From Wenxinia marina DSM 24838 (lineage in GTDB: Bacteria > Pseudomonadota > Alphaproteobacteria > Rhodobacterales > Rhodobacteraceae): DNA of 64,000 nt. The position numbers and the translations under genes are program-made. Location of the stretch: positions 62,001-126,000 of the forward strand of contig NZ_KB902279.1 in NCBI RefSeq assembly GCF_000379485.1. Direction: 5' to 3'. Shown here one piece after another: positions 1-7,807 of the stretch. Position 1 is the stretch's first letter. Each line of letters opens with the position of its first letter. The notes below the pieces were generated by a model. The model worked only from the letters and a program-made list of their open reading frames with translations, was not told where the DNA came from and did no database searches.

Positions 1-258
1 GAGTCGCAGGAAGTGGAAGACGCCTGCCGCCGTCCCCTCCTCGAACAGCATCGCGAAGGGCACGCCCTGCCAGACATAGAGCGCGATGAAGTAGACCATG
101 CCGAGGGCCAGCATGATCAGCGTGGCCACGAAGGCGAGGATGAACAGCGGCCGCACCCCCTCGGGCCAGACGAGGCTGAGCAGCTTGGGCACCAGCCAGC
201 CGGTGAAGGCCAGCGCCACCGCGGGCCAGATGAGGCCGGAGGCGAAGGCGTCAGCCAT
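1..258 (-). CDS. Multi-pass membrane protein, unknown function (partial, runs off left edge)
   Basis: Reading leftward from the ATG at 258, 86 codons stay open to the edge, so this is the N-terminal part. It begins MADAFASGLIWPAVALAF and contains two strongly hydrophobic stretches (about residues 8-28 and 38-62) separated by a short WPEGVRP loop, so it is an inner-membrane protein. It lies on the same strand as the AAA+ ATPase cluster at 538-5186, after a 279-base gap filled by a tandem repeat, so it may or may not belong to that transcription unit. I recognise no family; the reading frame is convincing from codon use and hydrophobicity, the function is unknown. Confidence 0.7.
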   Translation of the reverse strand, partial: MADAFASGLIWPAVALAFTGWLVPKLLSLVWPEGVRPLFILAFVATLIMLALGMVYFIALYVWQGVPFAMLFEEGTAAGVFHFLRL

Positions 259-351
259 GGATGTAGGGTGGGTGAAACCCACCGTCCGCGGCGGCGGTCG
301 CGTGCGTCCATCCCGAGAGGCTCGCGCCCGGGACCGCGAGGTCCCGGGTCA

Positions 352-484
352 GGCCCGGGACGGGATTGCGCCGGGGGCGACCCGCCGGCCATGAAAACCC
401 GCCCCGGCCCCCGAGCCGGCCCGGGACGGGATTGCGCCGGGGGCGACCGGCCCGCCAAGAAAACCCGCCCCGGCCCCCGAGCCG
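352..484. repeat. Tandem 66-bp GC-rich palindromic repeat, family 1, two copies
   Basis: Two near-identical units (about 352-417 and 418-483) each run ggcccgggacgggattgcgcc, then a short variable part, then aaaacccgccccggccc ending in ccgagccgg. A further half unit (gtcccgggtcaggcccgg) precedes them and ggggcccc closes the array. The units can fold on themselves through cccgg/ccggg arms. The same building blocks recur at 15989-16087 and, in frame, inside putA at 61059-61262. The array fills most of the gene-free stretch 259-537; no other gene or obvious promoter is visible there. Confidence 0.85.
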
Positions 485-537
485 GGGCCCCGACGGTTCC
501 AGGTCCCGCGTCGGGACGTGGAGGATGCGGACCGCCC

Positions 538-2478
538 TCAACGTTCGCGCCCCCTCTGCGCCAGGTACCGCCGCTTCGCCTCTTCCGTCAGCCCGTACTC
601 GCGAACCATCCGGGCGATGGCCTCCTCGTCCGACTTGTCGGCGTAGCGGAATTCGCTGTCGGCGTAGCGGTTGATCTCCTGGATCACCATCTCGGTCGTG
701 ATCGGCACCCGCAGGTCGGCGATCATGGCCTTCTTTGTGTCGTAGTCCTTGAAGAGGAAGAGGTCGGGCTTCTCCATCCACTCGTCCGGCAGCTCGAAGT
801 CCATCGCCCGGACCTTGATCGCGTCGGTGATGTTCTTGATCGCGCGGCCGGTGAAGCGCCTGTCCGCCTCCTGGATCCCCTTCAGGTACGTGCCCAGCTT
901 GGCGATCGTGTCGAGCGGGCCGACCTCCTGCGCCACCTTTTCGAACACCTTCACCAGCCCCTCCTCGTGGGGGCGGTTGTGGCTCTCGAACGAGGCCGCG
1001 ACCGCCTTCTCGATCTGTTGGGCGGCGAACAGCTCGTGATCGCCGACCGGGATCGCATGGTTCTTCCCCATCAGGAGCGCCAGGATGTCGATGTAGTCCG
1101 CGCGGGTCTGCGGCCCGTCCACCAGGAACCGCCCCCCCGCGCGCTGGCGCAGGGCGTCGTCCACGTTCTCGGGGTAGTTGGAGAACATCCCGAACGTGCA
1201 GTTGCCGCGCACCACCGTGTTGGCGCCGGCGAAGGCGTCCATCAGGACGGCGGTGATCTCCAGCTGGCCCGCGCTCGACTGCCGGTCGCCGCGCTTGCCG
1301 GCGAGCATGTCGATGTCGTCCACGGTGCCGAAGCCGATGACGGTCGGGTCCATGACGTTGTCGATGAAGGCGCGGGCGTTCTGACCGGACTTGCCCTGGT
1401 AGCTGTCGATGTTGTCGGTGGACAGGTTCTGGTAGCGGAACGGGTAGCCCGCGTTCTCGCAATAGCCGTGGATCAGGCCGGCCATCATCTGGATCAGCGT
1501 CGTCTTGCCGGTGCCCGGTGCGCCGTCGCCCATGAAGGTGAAGATGAAGCCGCCGAGCTCGGCGAAGGGGTTCAGCCGGCGCTCGAAATCGTAGGCCATC
1601 AGCATCTTGGCGAGGCGCATCGCCTGGTACTTGGCGATGTGGTTGCCGACGACCTCGTGCGGCTTCTTGAAGGTCATGGTCAGCGTGCTGCCCTTGCCCT
1701 TCGTCGCCGGCTCGAAGCCGCGGATCGTCAGCCCGTCCGCCTCGACTTTCCACGCCGCCCCGGTGAACGGCGCCAGCCGCCCGGCGGTGGAGGCGCGGGC
1801 CGCGACGCGGCCCATCAGCGCCTCGGCGAAGGCGAGGACGGTCGCCGCCATCCGCGGCTCGGTCGTGCCGAAGGCCGCGAGATCCTTGTCCAGCTCCCAC
1901 AGCGCGCCGTGCAGGGCGAGCTGGGCATTGTCGGTCAGCACCTCCTCGACCTCGCCGATCTCCACCTCTTCGCCGCCATGGGCGGACAGCAGGAACGCGG
2001 CGGCGTTGGCGAAGGTGTGGAGGACGGCGAGCGCCTCGGCGGTCAGCAGTTCGGAGAACTCGGTCTGCCTGTCGCCCGGCAGCCGCCCCTCGAGGTTGGC
2101 GCGCTTCAGATCCGACAGGCCCGTCCGCTCCGAGAACGCCTCGCCGATGGCGAGCGCGATGGCCAGCGCCCGGCGCAGCCCGGTCTGCACCGCGGCCAGC
2201 GTCGGAGTGACGAGGCCGTCCGAGCCCTCCACCGCCTCGATCCGCTCCAGCACGCGCACGCCCTCGGTCCGCACCTGCCGCCGGGTGACGAGGCCCGGCG
2301 TCGTCGACCGGAACGTCCGCCGCGTGCCGATCCCGGGCGAACGCTCCGCCACCGGCGCCGCCCCGCCCTTGGCGATCCGGGGCGCGTGGTCGAACCCCTC
2401 CAGCATGGCGAGCGCGGCGGGGTAGTGCTTGCGCACGTCCTCCTCGCGCAGTTCCATCAGGTCGGAGGTCTGGCTCAT
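538..2478 (-). CDS. AAA+ family ATPase of an uncharacterised Rhodobacterales cluster
   Basis: 646 residues. The N-terminal half (about 1-300) is mostly helical and matches nothing I can name. The C-terminal half is an AAA+ module: Walker A GDGAPGTGKTT at about 317-327, a Walker-B-like acidic stretch FGTVDDIDML near 385, and a LRQRAGGRF segment that could supply the sensor/arginine finger. No signal peptide or membrane segment, so it is cytoplasmic and probably an ATP-driven remodelling factor. The ATG at 2478 is chosen because gaggaaaagagg lies just upstream; the longer open frame has no similar site. It follows the lipoprotein gene by 22 bases and ends the unit formed by the genes at 2501-5186. 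Substrate and role are unknown. Confidence 0.85.
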   Translation of the reverse strand: MSQTSDLMELREEDVRKHYPAALAMLEGFDHAPRIAKGGAAPVAERSPGIGTRRTFRSTTPGLVTRRQVRTEGVRVLERIEAVEGSDGLVTPTLAAVQTGLRRALAIALAIGEAFSERTGLSDLKRANLEGRLPGDRQTEFSELLTAEALAVLHTFANAAAFLLSAHGGEEVEIGEVEEVLTDNAQLALHGALWELDKDLAAFGTTEPRMAATVLAFAEALMGRVAARASTAGRLAPFTGAAWKVEADGLTIRGFEPATKGKGSTLTMTFKKPHEVVGNHIAKYQAMRLAKMLMAYDFERRLNPFAELGGFIFTFMGDGAPGTGKTTLIQMMAGLIHGYCENAGYPFRYQNLSTDNIDSYQGKSGQNARAFIDNVMDPTVIGFGTVDDIDMLAGKRGDRQSSAGQLEITAVLMDAFAGANTVVRGNCTFGMFSNYPENVDDALRQRAGGRFLVDGPQTRADYIDILALLMGKNHAIPVGDHELFAAQQIEKAVAASFESHNRPHEEGLVKVFEKVAQEVGPLDTIAKLGTYLKGIQEADRRFTGRAIKNITDAIKVRAMDFELPDEWMEKPDLFLFKDYDTKKAMIADLRVPITTEMVIQEINRYADSEFRYADKSDEEAIARMVREYGLTEEAKRRYLAQRGRER

Positions 2479-2500
2479 CGGGGCCTCTTTTCCTCGTGGC

Positions 2501-2833
2501 TCATTGCACCGTCTCCGAAACGACGACCCGCTGCCACGGCCGGCCGTGGGTCTGCATCCGCCAGACGAGCGCCTCGCCGTTTGCGCCCTCGCAGACGCGC
2601 ACGACGTCGACGCCGAAGAGGGCGCCGCCGCGGGCCTTCTCGATGCAGGCGGCATCCGGCGCGGACCGAGGGCCGCCGAAGGCGGGGTCGAGCGGCTGGA
2701 AGGCCCGGGTCTGCAGCCACGTCGCGACGGCGGCGTAGCCCTCGTCGGCGCGGGCCGCGACTTCGGGCGCGGTCGGCTGGACGACGCCGACGCACCCGGC
2801 GAGCGCCAGGGGAAGGGCCAGCGCGCCCCTCAC
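2501..2833 (-). CDS. Small lipoprotein, unknown function
   Basis: 110 residues from a GTG start whose bases overlap the TGA of the upstream gene (GTGA, 4-base overlap), so translation is probably coupled. It begins VRGALALPLALAGCVG: a short hydrophobic signal with a lipobox (LAGC, Cys14), so the mature protein should be lipid-anchored on the periplasmic side. The mature part is about 95 residues with two further cysteines (DAACIEKA and VRVCEG) that could form a disulphide. It is the only exported component between a cytoplasmic AAA+ ATPase and two apparently cytoplasmic proteins. No family recognised. Confidence 0.75.
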   Translation of the reverse strand: MRGALALPLALAGCVGVVQPTAPEVAARADEGYAAVATWLQTRAFQPLDPAFGGPRSAPDAACIEKARGGALFGVDVVRVCEGANGEALVWRMQTHGRPWQRVVVSETVQ

Positions 2834-3963
2834 CGGTAACTCACCACGCGTCCCGAGGGCGCCACGACGAACTTGCGCACGTCGCGAAAGCCGGGCGGGT
2901 TCAGCCCCGCCAGCGCCTGGAACGGCCGCTCGGGCAGGATCACCGCCCGCTCCATCGAGGTCGCGCCGGTGTCGGCGCCGCGGCCCGCGAAGGGGTCGAG
3001 CGCGAAGATCTGTCGCTCCACGGTGCCGAACCAGCCCGAGCGCGCCTGCTCCACCCGTTCCGACACCAGCTCCTCGTCCGTCCAGACGAGCGCCCAGTCC
3101 TCGCCCTCCGGCGCCCGCGCGGCCGCGAGCACCTCGCGGATCGGCCCCTCCTGACGGGTGAAGGCGTGGGAATACATCGGGCCGATATGGATGCGGCGCA
3201 GCTTCTTGGGGTGCAGGTCGTCGAAATCCTCGTCGAAGCCCTTGGCGATGGTCAGCAGCTTCAGCCCGCCCACGGCCTGCGCCATCAGGTGCGCCTGGAC
3301 CTCGGGCCAGCGCCTCTCGTCCTTGGGCAGGCCGACGCGGCCGGTATCCTCGACCTCCATCAGGTAGATCTCGGGCAGGTTCACCTGCCCGTCCCAGACC
3401 GCCCAGGTGATCAGGAACCGCCGCCGCTCCACGCCACCGGCCCCGTCGTTGCCCAGCCATTCGGCCGTCGGATCGTTCCGGGCGAGGAACAGGCCGCCCT
3501 TCACCAGCTCCTCGTAGTACAGGCGCTGGGACAGGGCGAACTGCAGCTTGGTCGGGATCTGCCGCTCGCCGACGATGGTGCGGACCATGTCGTCCTTCAG
3601 CTTCTCCACCGAGGGCATGGCGCGCAGGTGGCTCTCGGCCTGCAGCGTGTCGTTGGCGAGGACGAGGATCTCGGACAACACGGGAAACCCGCTCTCGATC
3701 CGGTCGAAGGTCAGCTTGCCGGCATGCGCCCAGCGGCCCGAGAAGTGGTACTTGTGCGCCAGCGCCCGGAAGGTGAGGTTCAGGCCGATCAGGTAGCGCG
3801 CGACCGCGGCGACCTCCTCACGGGTGAAGCGCCGCTCGGCCTCCATCCGCCCCGCGACGCGGCCGAGATGGCCGGTGATCGCGCGGAACTTCTCGAAGTA
3901 CCGGCGGGTGACGCGGGTATCCTCGAGCTGGAAGTGGTCGAGCGGGCGGATCTCGGCGGGCAC
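2830..3963 (-). CDS. Conserved protein of unknown function, 377 residues (possibly DUF6638)
   Basis: Starts MPAEIRPLDHFQLEDTRV at an ATG, 128 bases after the coiled-coil gene. No signal peptide or membrane segment is visible. The first about 150 residues look helical and charged; the rest is mixed alpha/beta with short motifs such as LITWAVWDGQVNLPEIYLME and HIGPMYSHAFTRQEGPI. From memory it resembles the family labelled DUF6638 that sits beside an AAA+ ATPase in Rhodobacteraceae, but I cannot verify that here. It overlaps the lipoprotein gene by 4 bases and is clearly in the same operon as the ATPase, which suggests a shared complex. Confidence 0.75.
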   Translation of the reverse strand: MPAEIRPLDHFQLEDTRVTRRYFEKFRAITGHLGRVAGRMEAERRFTREEVAAVARYLIGLNLTFRALAHKYHFSGRWAHAGKLTFDRIESGFPVLSEILVLANDTLQAESHLRAMPSVEKLKDDMVRTIVGERQIPTKLQFALSQRLYYEELVKGGLFLARNDPTAEWLGNDGAGGVERRRFLITWAVWDGQVNLPEIYLMEVEDTGRVGLPKDERRWPEVQAHLMAQAVGGLKLLTIAKGFDEDFDDLHPKKLRRIHIGPMYSHAFTRQEGPIREVLAAARAPEGEDWALVWTDEELVSERVEQARSGWFGTVERQIFALDPFAGRGADTGATSMERAVILPERPFQALAGLNPPGFRDVRKFVVAPSGRVVSYR

Positions 3964-3980
3964 GTCTCAATCCTCGGACA

Positions 3981-4072
3981 GCGAAATCTGCGCAGGTTTC
4001 GCGGGCGGAAACTGCGCAGCTTCCGTTCCGGAAATCACGCGATTTCCGGGCACGATTTCCGCTTGGAAATCG
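3981..4072. repeat. Array of four short imperfect palindromes, family 2
   Basis: Between the stop of the coiled-coil gene and the start of the 377-residue gene lie four consecutive near-palindromes: gcgaaatctgcgcaggtttc (3981-4000, continuing gc), ggaaactgcgcagcttcc (4007-4024), one centred on 4038 with arms ccggaaatc / gatttccgg (4028-4049), and cgatttccgcttggaaatcg (4053-4072). All are built from GGAAA / TTTCC arms about a GC core. A closely related pair of perfect palindromes is at 18204-18249. In both cases the array separates two co-directional genes of one operon. Confidence 0.8.
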
Positions 4073-4091
4073 CGGCGCGTGACCACCGCGC

Positions 4092-5186
4092 TCACGACGA
4101 TCCGACGTCGCCCGTGCCGTAGGCGTTGGCGTCGTGCTTCTCGACGATCTTCTGGAACCGACGGGCGAAGCGCTCGTCCGCCTTGGCCTTGGCCTCCAGC
4201 ACCTCGCGGGCGAAGACCATGTGGTCCTCGTGCGCCTCCATCATCTCGGCCATGCGGGTGTTGGTGGCGCTGCCGATCGCGGCCATCGCGGTCTGCGCCT
4301 CCTGGTCGGTCTTGACACCGATCTCGTTGATCCGGTGCGCCACGTCCTGCTGCTGCGCGGTCTTCAGCGACTTCGACAGCGCGTCGTACAGGACCACCCG
4401 CTGCTGGGTGTCGGTCTTCAGCTTGTTGATCAGGACCATCTGCGTCGCCGCCTGGTTCTGCAGGCTGTCGATCCAGGTCTTGCCCTTCTCGATGTAGCGC
4501 TCGAGCGTCTGGCTCTTGGCCAGCATCACCTGCTCGGCCTGCACCTTCTCGTTGTAGTCGGCATTCAGCTCGGCGAGCTGGGTCTCCAGCTTGGTCCGCG
4601 CGGCTGCGTCCTGCTCGACGCTGATCCTGTTCTCCAGCTCGATGATGCGCGGATCCATCGCGGTGATCTCGGCCCGGACCGCCTCCAGCTCGCCGACCGT
4701 GCTCTCGCGGTCCACCAGCGTCGACTGCAGGTTCGTCTCCACCCGCTCCTTCTGCTCGTTCAGGAGGGCGAGCTGGTTCTCCAGCAGCTTCACGATGATG
4801 TCGGACTTGCTGATCAGATCCTGCAGCTTGTCGTCGATGCTGGCGGTGCGCATCCGCTCCTGCCGCATCGAGTCGGCCTTGGCCTGGCTGAAGATGCCGA
4901 TGAAGCTCTCGAGGCCGGTCTTGGACCGCATCTCGTCGAAGTCGCGGCTGAAGCCGGCGGTCACGTCGTCGAGGCCCATGATCAGCTCGGCGATGTTCGC
5001 GTTCATGAGGTCGGTATGCTGGTGCACCTCGTCGAGCGACGCGTTCTCGATGTCGATCGTCACGTCGGTGCCCTGCGCCATCTTGGTGCGCGCCGTCTCG
5101 ATCCGGCTGGTCAGCTCGGCGATCTTGGACTGCGCCTCCGCCACCTGGGTCTGGCTCTCGCGGATCTGGGCATCTAGGTCGGCCAT
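4092..5186 (-). CDS. Long coiled-coil protein, TelA-like in outline
   Basis: 364 residues, almost entirely predicted alpha-helical with heptad-like spacing (for example SQTQVAEAQSKIAELTSRIE, then LLENQLALLNEQKERVETNL). No signal peptide or membrane segment. In length and all-helical organisation it recalls TelA/toxic-anion-resistance proteins, but I do not see the conserved TelA C-terminal signature, so this is only an analogy. The ATG at 5186 (MADLDAQIRESQ) is chosen because coiled-coil sequence begins there; the upstream in-frame extension is non-protein-like. First gene of the unit that continues with the 377-residue protein, lipoprotein and AAA+ ATPase. Confidence 0.8.
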   Translation of the reverse strand: MADLDAQIRESQTQVAEAQSKIAELTSRIETARTKMAQGTDVTIDIENASLDEVHQHTDLMNANIAELIMGLDDVTAGFSRDFDEMRSKTGLESFIGIFSQAKADSMRQERMRTASIDDKLQDLISKSDIIVKLLENQLALLNEQKERVETNLQSTLVDRESTVGELEAVRAEITAMDPRIIELENRISVEQDAAARTKLETQLAELNADYNEKVQAEQVMLAKSQTLERYIEKGKTWIDSLQNQAATQMVLINKLKTDTQQRVVLYDALSKSLKTAQQQDVAHRINEIGVKTDQEAQTAMAAIGSATNTRMAEMMEAHEDHMVFAREVLEAKAKADERFARRFQKIVEKHDANAYGTGDVGSS

Positions 5187-5368
5187 CTTGAAATCGCTCC
5201 CTCGCGGAAATCGCCTGTCTCGAACATGGGGGACCGTAGGCCAGTCTGCAAAGGGCGTTAAGGCCGAATCTGGCCGGCGGTGGGGAATTCCCGACCGGGG
5301 TCGCGGCCGTTGCCGAGCGCGTGGGCAGGGGCCATCCTGACGGCGCGCCGACTTCAGAGGACCCGCCG

Positions 5369-5716
5369 ATGACCGACCGCCTCCTGCCCCTGACCACCGA
5401 AGCCGCCGAGCCCGAGACGTCGCGGCCCGACCGGTCCCGCGTGATCTCCGGTGACCCGGTTCACACGACATGGACGCTGGACGAGGGCGGCGGCCTCTAT
5501 GCCGGTGTCTGGCGGTCCACCCCCGGCGCGTGGCGGGTGGTCTATGACGAGTGGGAATACTGCATCCTGCGCGAAGGGCGGTCGGTCGTCACCGGCGACG
5601 ACGGCTCGGCCCTGCGGCTGGGCCCGGGCGACGCGGCGGTGCTGCGGCCGGGTTTCTCGGGTGTGTGGGAGGTGGTGGAGACGACGCTCAAGGATTTCGT
5701 CGTCCGGCTCCCCTGA
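5369..5716 (+). CDS. Cupin-domain protein (Cupin_3/DUF861 type)
   Basis: 115 residues from ATG 5369, preceded by cagagga. The centre holds a small cupin beta-barrel of the DUF861/EutQ-like type: YDEWEYCILREGRSVVTGDD followed by LRLGPGDAAVLRPGFSGVWEV, including the characteristic glutamate/tyrosine pattern and the GPGD turn. Proteins of this kind bind small carboxylates or sugars; catalysis is not evident. It is transcribed away from the coiled-coil gene and converges on the L,D-transpeptidase with a shared terminator hairpin between them. Specific substrate unknown. Confidence 0.85.
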   Translation: MTDRLLPLTTEAAEPETSRPDRSRVISGDPVHTTWTLDEGGGLYAGVWRSTPGAWRVVYDEWEYCILREGRSVVTGDDGSALRLGPGDAAVLRPGFSGVWEVVETTLKDFVVRLP

Positions 5717-5725
5717 ATGTGCGAA

Positions 5726-5753
5726 CCGCCCGCGCGGGGGGGGGCGCGGGCGG
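5726..5753. terminator. Hairpin terminator between convergent genes
   Basis: Ten-base perfect stem ccgcccgcgc / gcgcgggcgg with an eight-base G loop, 9 bases after the cupin stop and 24 bases beyond the L,D-transpeptidase stop. No U tract follows, as is common in very GC-rich genomes. Confidence 0.65.
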
Positions 5754-5777
5754 CTCGGGACCTCGCCGAAGGTCCGG

Positions 5778-6692
5778 TTACTGGCTGGCGAACGGGCTGG
5801 CGATCGCCGGCTGGGCCGCGGGCAGCGTCCCCGCGACGGGGGTCGCGCCGATCGGCTCGCCCTCCACGACGCCGTCGAAGATGTCGCCGTGGCGGGCGTT
5901 CTGCTGGGCCACCGCGGCGTACACGTCCTCGGGGTTCAGGCGGACCGGCGGCAGCGTGCGGCCGCGGTTGGCCAGCGCCTCTCCCTCGATCCGCACCGAC
6001 TCCTCGTAGGTGCGCACGACGACGGTGGTGCCGTTCGGCACCCGCTCGTACAGGTCGATCACGTCGTGGTTGAACATGCGGATGCACCCGGCCGACCCGG
6101 AGTTCCCGATCGAGCTCATGTCGTTGGTGCCGTGGATGCGGTAGAACGTGTCGCGCCCGCCGCGGTACAGGTACAGCGCCCGCGCGCCGAGGGGCGAGGA
6201 CAGGCCGCCCGGTATGCCGTTCCGGAACGGGCCGTACACGTCGGGCTCGCGCCGCAGCATGTTGGCCGTGGGCGTCCAGCCCGGCCACTCGGCCTTGCGC
6301 TGGATCGTCGTCGTGCCCGACATCCCGAGGCCCTCGCGGCCGACCGCGATCGGGTAGCGGATCGCCTGCCCGCCGGGCTGCACCCAGTACAGGAACTTGG
6401 CGTGGGGATCGATCTCGATCGTGCCCGGCGGCTGGGTGCCCGGATACTGCACGACGGCGCGGCGGTTCACCCCTTCAAGGTATTCCGGTGGCACCGGCGG
6501 CAGGCGGAATTCGCCGTCCTGCAGGACGCCGTAACCATCGACGATCTGGCTGAAGGGGATCCCGTTCACCGTCTCTTCGGCGACGGGCGCGTTCGAGACC
6601 GGGGCGGCGCCGCACGCGGCCAGCAGCGGCACGGCGAGCGCGATGAGCGAGAGGCGGACCCGGCGCGAGGCCGGGAGCAATTTATGGAACAT
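5778..6692 (-). CDS. L,D-transpeptidase (YkuD/ErfK family) lipoprotein
   Basis: 304 residues. Signal peptide with lipobox LLAAC (Cys27) indicates a periplasmic lipoprotein. The YkuD domain spans about residues 85-215, with the signature H-x16-C: His187 in HGTNDM and Cys203 in SAGCIRM (catalytic cysteine). Such enzymes form 3-3 peptidoglycan cross-links or attach proteins to peptidoglycan. An Ala/Pro-rich tail follows the domain. Monocistronic: it converges with the cupin gene and is separated from yghU by 138 bases. Confidence 0.93.
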   Translation of the reverse strand: MFHKLLPASRRVRLSLIALAVPLLAACGAAPVSNAPVAEETVNGIPFSQIVDGYGVLQDGEFRLPPVPPEYLEGVNRRAVVQYPGTQPPGTIEIDPHAKFLYWVQPGGQAIRYPIAVGREGLGMSGTTTIQRKAEWPGWTPTANMLRREPDVYGPFRNGIPGGLSSPLGARALYLYRGGRDTFYRIHGTNDMSSIGNSGSAGCIRMFNHDVIDLYERVPNGTTVVVRTYEESVRIEGEALANRGRTLPPVRLNPEDVYAAVAQQNARHGDIFDGVVEGEPIGATPVAGTLPAAQPAIASPFASQ

Positions 6693-6787
6693 GGGGCGGC
6701 AGCCTGAATGAAGTCTGTACGTTCGACGACAAGCGTTAACACATGGGCCCGGTTCCCGAAAGGCGACGACATCCGTACCGGCGAGGT

Positions 6788-6815
6788 GCCGCCGCCACCG
6801 TGTCGCGGCGGCGGC
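6788..6815 (-). terminator. Hairpin downstream of yghU
   Basis: Nine-base perfect stem gccgccgcc / ggcggcggc with a ten-base loop, beginning 16 bases after the yghU stop codon; placed to end yghU transcription before the L,D-transpeptidase promoter. Confidence 0.5.
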
Positions 6816-6830
6816 GAGGTGCGATGTGCG

Positions 6831-7697
6831 TCAGCTGGCCGAGCCGGTCTTGTCCGCGGTCGCGGTCTGGAAGTCTGACGCCGCGTGCCGCTCGCGCAGC
6901 TGCTCGGACGGCTCGCCCCATTGGCGATTGACCATCCTGCCGCGCTGCACGGCCGGCCGGGCGTCGATTTCCTTCGCCCAGCGCAGGACGTTCCCGTACT
7001 CGTGCACCGACAGGAACTCGGCCGCGTTGTAGGTCCGTCCGAGGACCAGGCTGCCGTACCACGGCCACGTCGCCATGTCGGCGATCGTGTACTCGTCGCC
7101 GGCGAGGTAGCGGCGGTCCTTCAGCTCCCGGTCGAGCACGTCGAGCTGGCGCTTGGCCTCCATCGCGAAGCGGTTGATCGGGTATTCGAACTTCTCGGGC
7201 GCGTAGGCGTAGAAGTGCCCGAAGCCGCCGCCGAGGTAGGGCGCGGAGCCCTGCAGCCAGAACAGCCAGTTCAGCACCTCGGTCCGCGCCGGGCCGGAGG
7301 CGGGCAGAAAGGCGCCGAACCGCTCGGCCAGGTGCACCAGGATCGACGCGCTCTCGAACACGCGGACCGGCTCCGGCCCCGAGCGGTCCATCATCGCGGG
7401 GATCTTGGAGTTCGGGTTCACCTCCACGAAGCCCGAGCCGAACTGGTCGCCCTTGCCGATGTCGATCAGCCAGGCGTCGTACTCGGCGTCGTGCCCGGCC
7501 TCCAGCAGCTCCTCGAACATCACGGTGACCTTCACCCCGTTCGGCGTCGCCAGCGAGTACAGCTGGAACGGATGCTCGCCGACCGGCAGCTCCTTGTCGT
7601 GGGTCGGCCCGGCGACGGGGCGGTTGGTCGAGGCGAATTGGCCGCCGTTCTCCTTGTCCCAGGTCCAGACGGCGGGGGGCGTGTAGGTGTCGGCCAT
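6831..7697 (-). CDS. yghU: YghU-type glutathione transferase (disulphide-bond oxidoreductase)
   Basis: 288 residues; start ATG 7697 gives the family N-terminus MADTYTPPAVWTWDKENGGQ, better than the longer frame. Contains the N-terminal extension with NRPVAGPTHDKELPVG, the thioredoxin-like glutathione-binding half (LIDIGKGDQFGSGFVEVNPN, NSKIPAM), and the helical C-terminal half. YghU/Nu-class enzymes reduce organic peroxides and disulphides using two bound glutathiones and act in the cytoplasm. Divergent from the SDR gene with 110 bases between the starts. Confidence 0.95.
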   Translation of the reverse strand: MADTYTPPAVWTWDKENGGQFASTNRPVAGPTHDKELPVGEHPFQLYSLATPNGVKVTVMFEELLEAGHDAEYDAWLIDIGKGDQFGSGFVEVNPNSKIPAMMDRSGPEPVRVFESASILVHLAERFGAFLPASGPARTEVLNWLFWLQGSAPYLGGGFGHFYAYAPEKFEYPINRFAMEAKRQLDVLDRELKDRRYLAGDEYTIADMATWPWYGSLVLGRTYNAAEFLSVHEYGNVLRWAKEIDARPAVQRGRMVNRQWGEPSEQLRERHAASDFQTATADKTGSAS

Positions 7698-7807
7698 GGC
7701 AAGTATCCTTCGGGTGTTGTCCGGCGCCAAGTGGTAGCGCCCGCCCGCCGGGGCGCAAGGCGCGGGAGCCGTGACAGGCGGCGGGCGCGCGGGCTAGGGT
7801 CGGGCGC

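Noticed and set aside
352-484. CRISPR array
   Set aside because: Only two contiguous 66-base units, no distinct spacers of constant length and no cas genes.
13-4122. Very long plus-strand open frame (over 1300 codons)
   Set aside because: It is antisense to the AAA+ ATPase cluster; its translation is rich in H, R, G and P low-complexity sequence typical of reverse frames in GC-rich DNA, while the minus-strand proteins have clear motifs.
4092-5186. Certain TelA (tellurite/toxic anion resistance) assignment for the coiled-coil gene
   Set aside because: Only length and helix content agree; the conserved TelA C-terminal motif is not visible.
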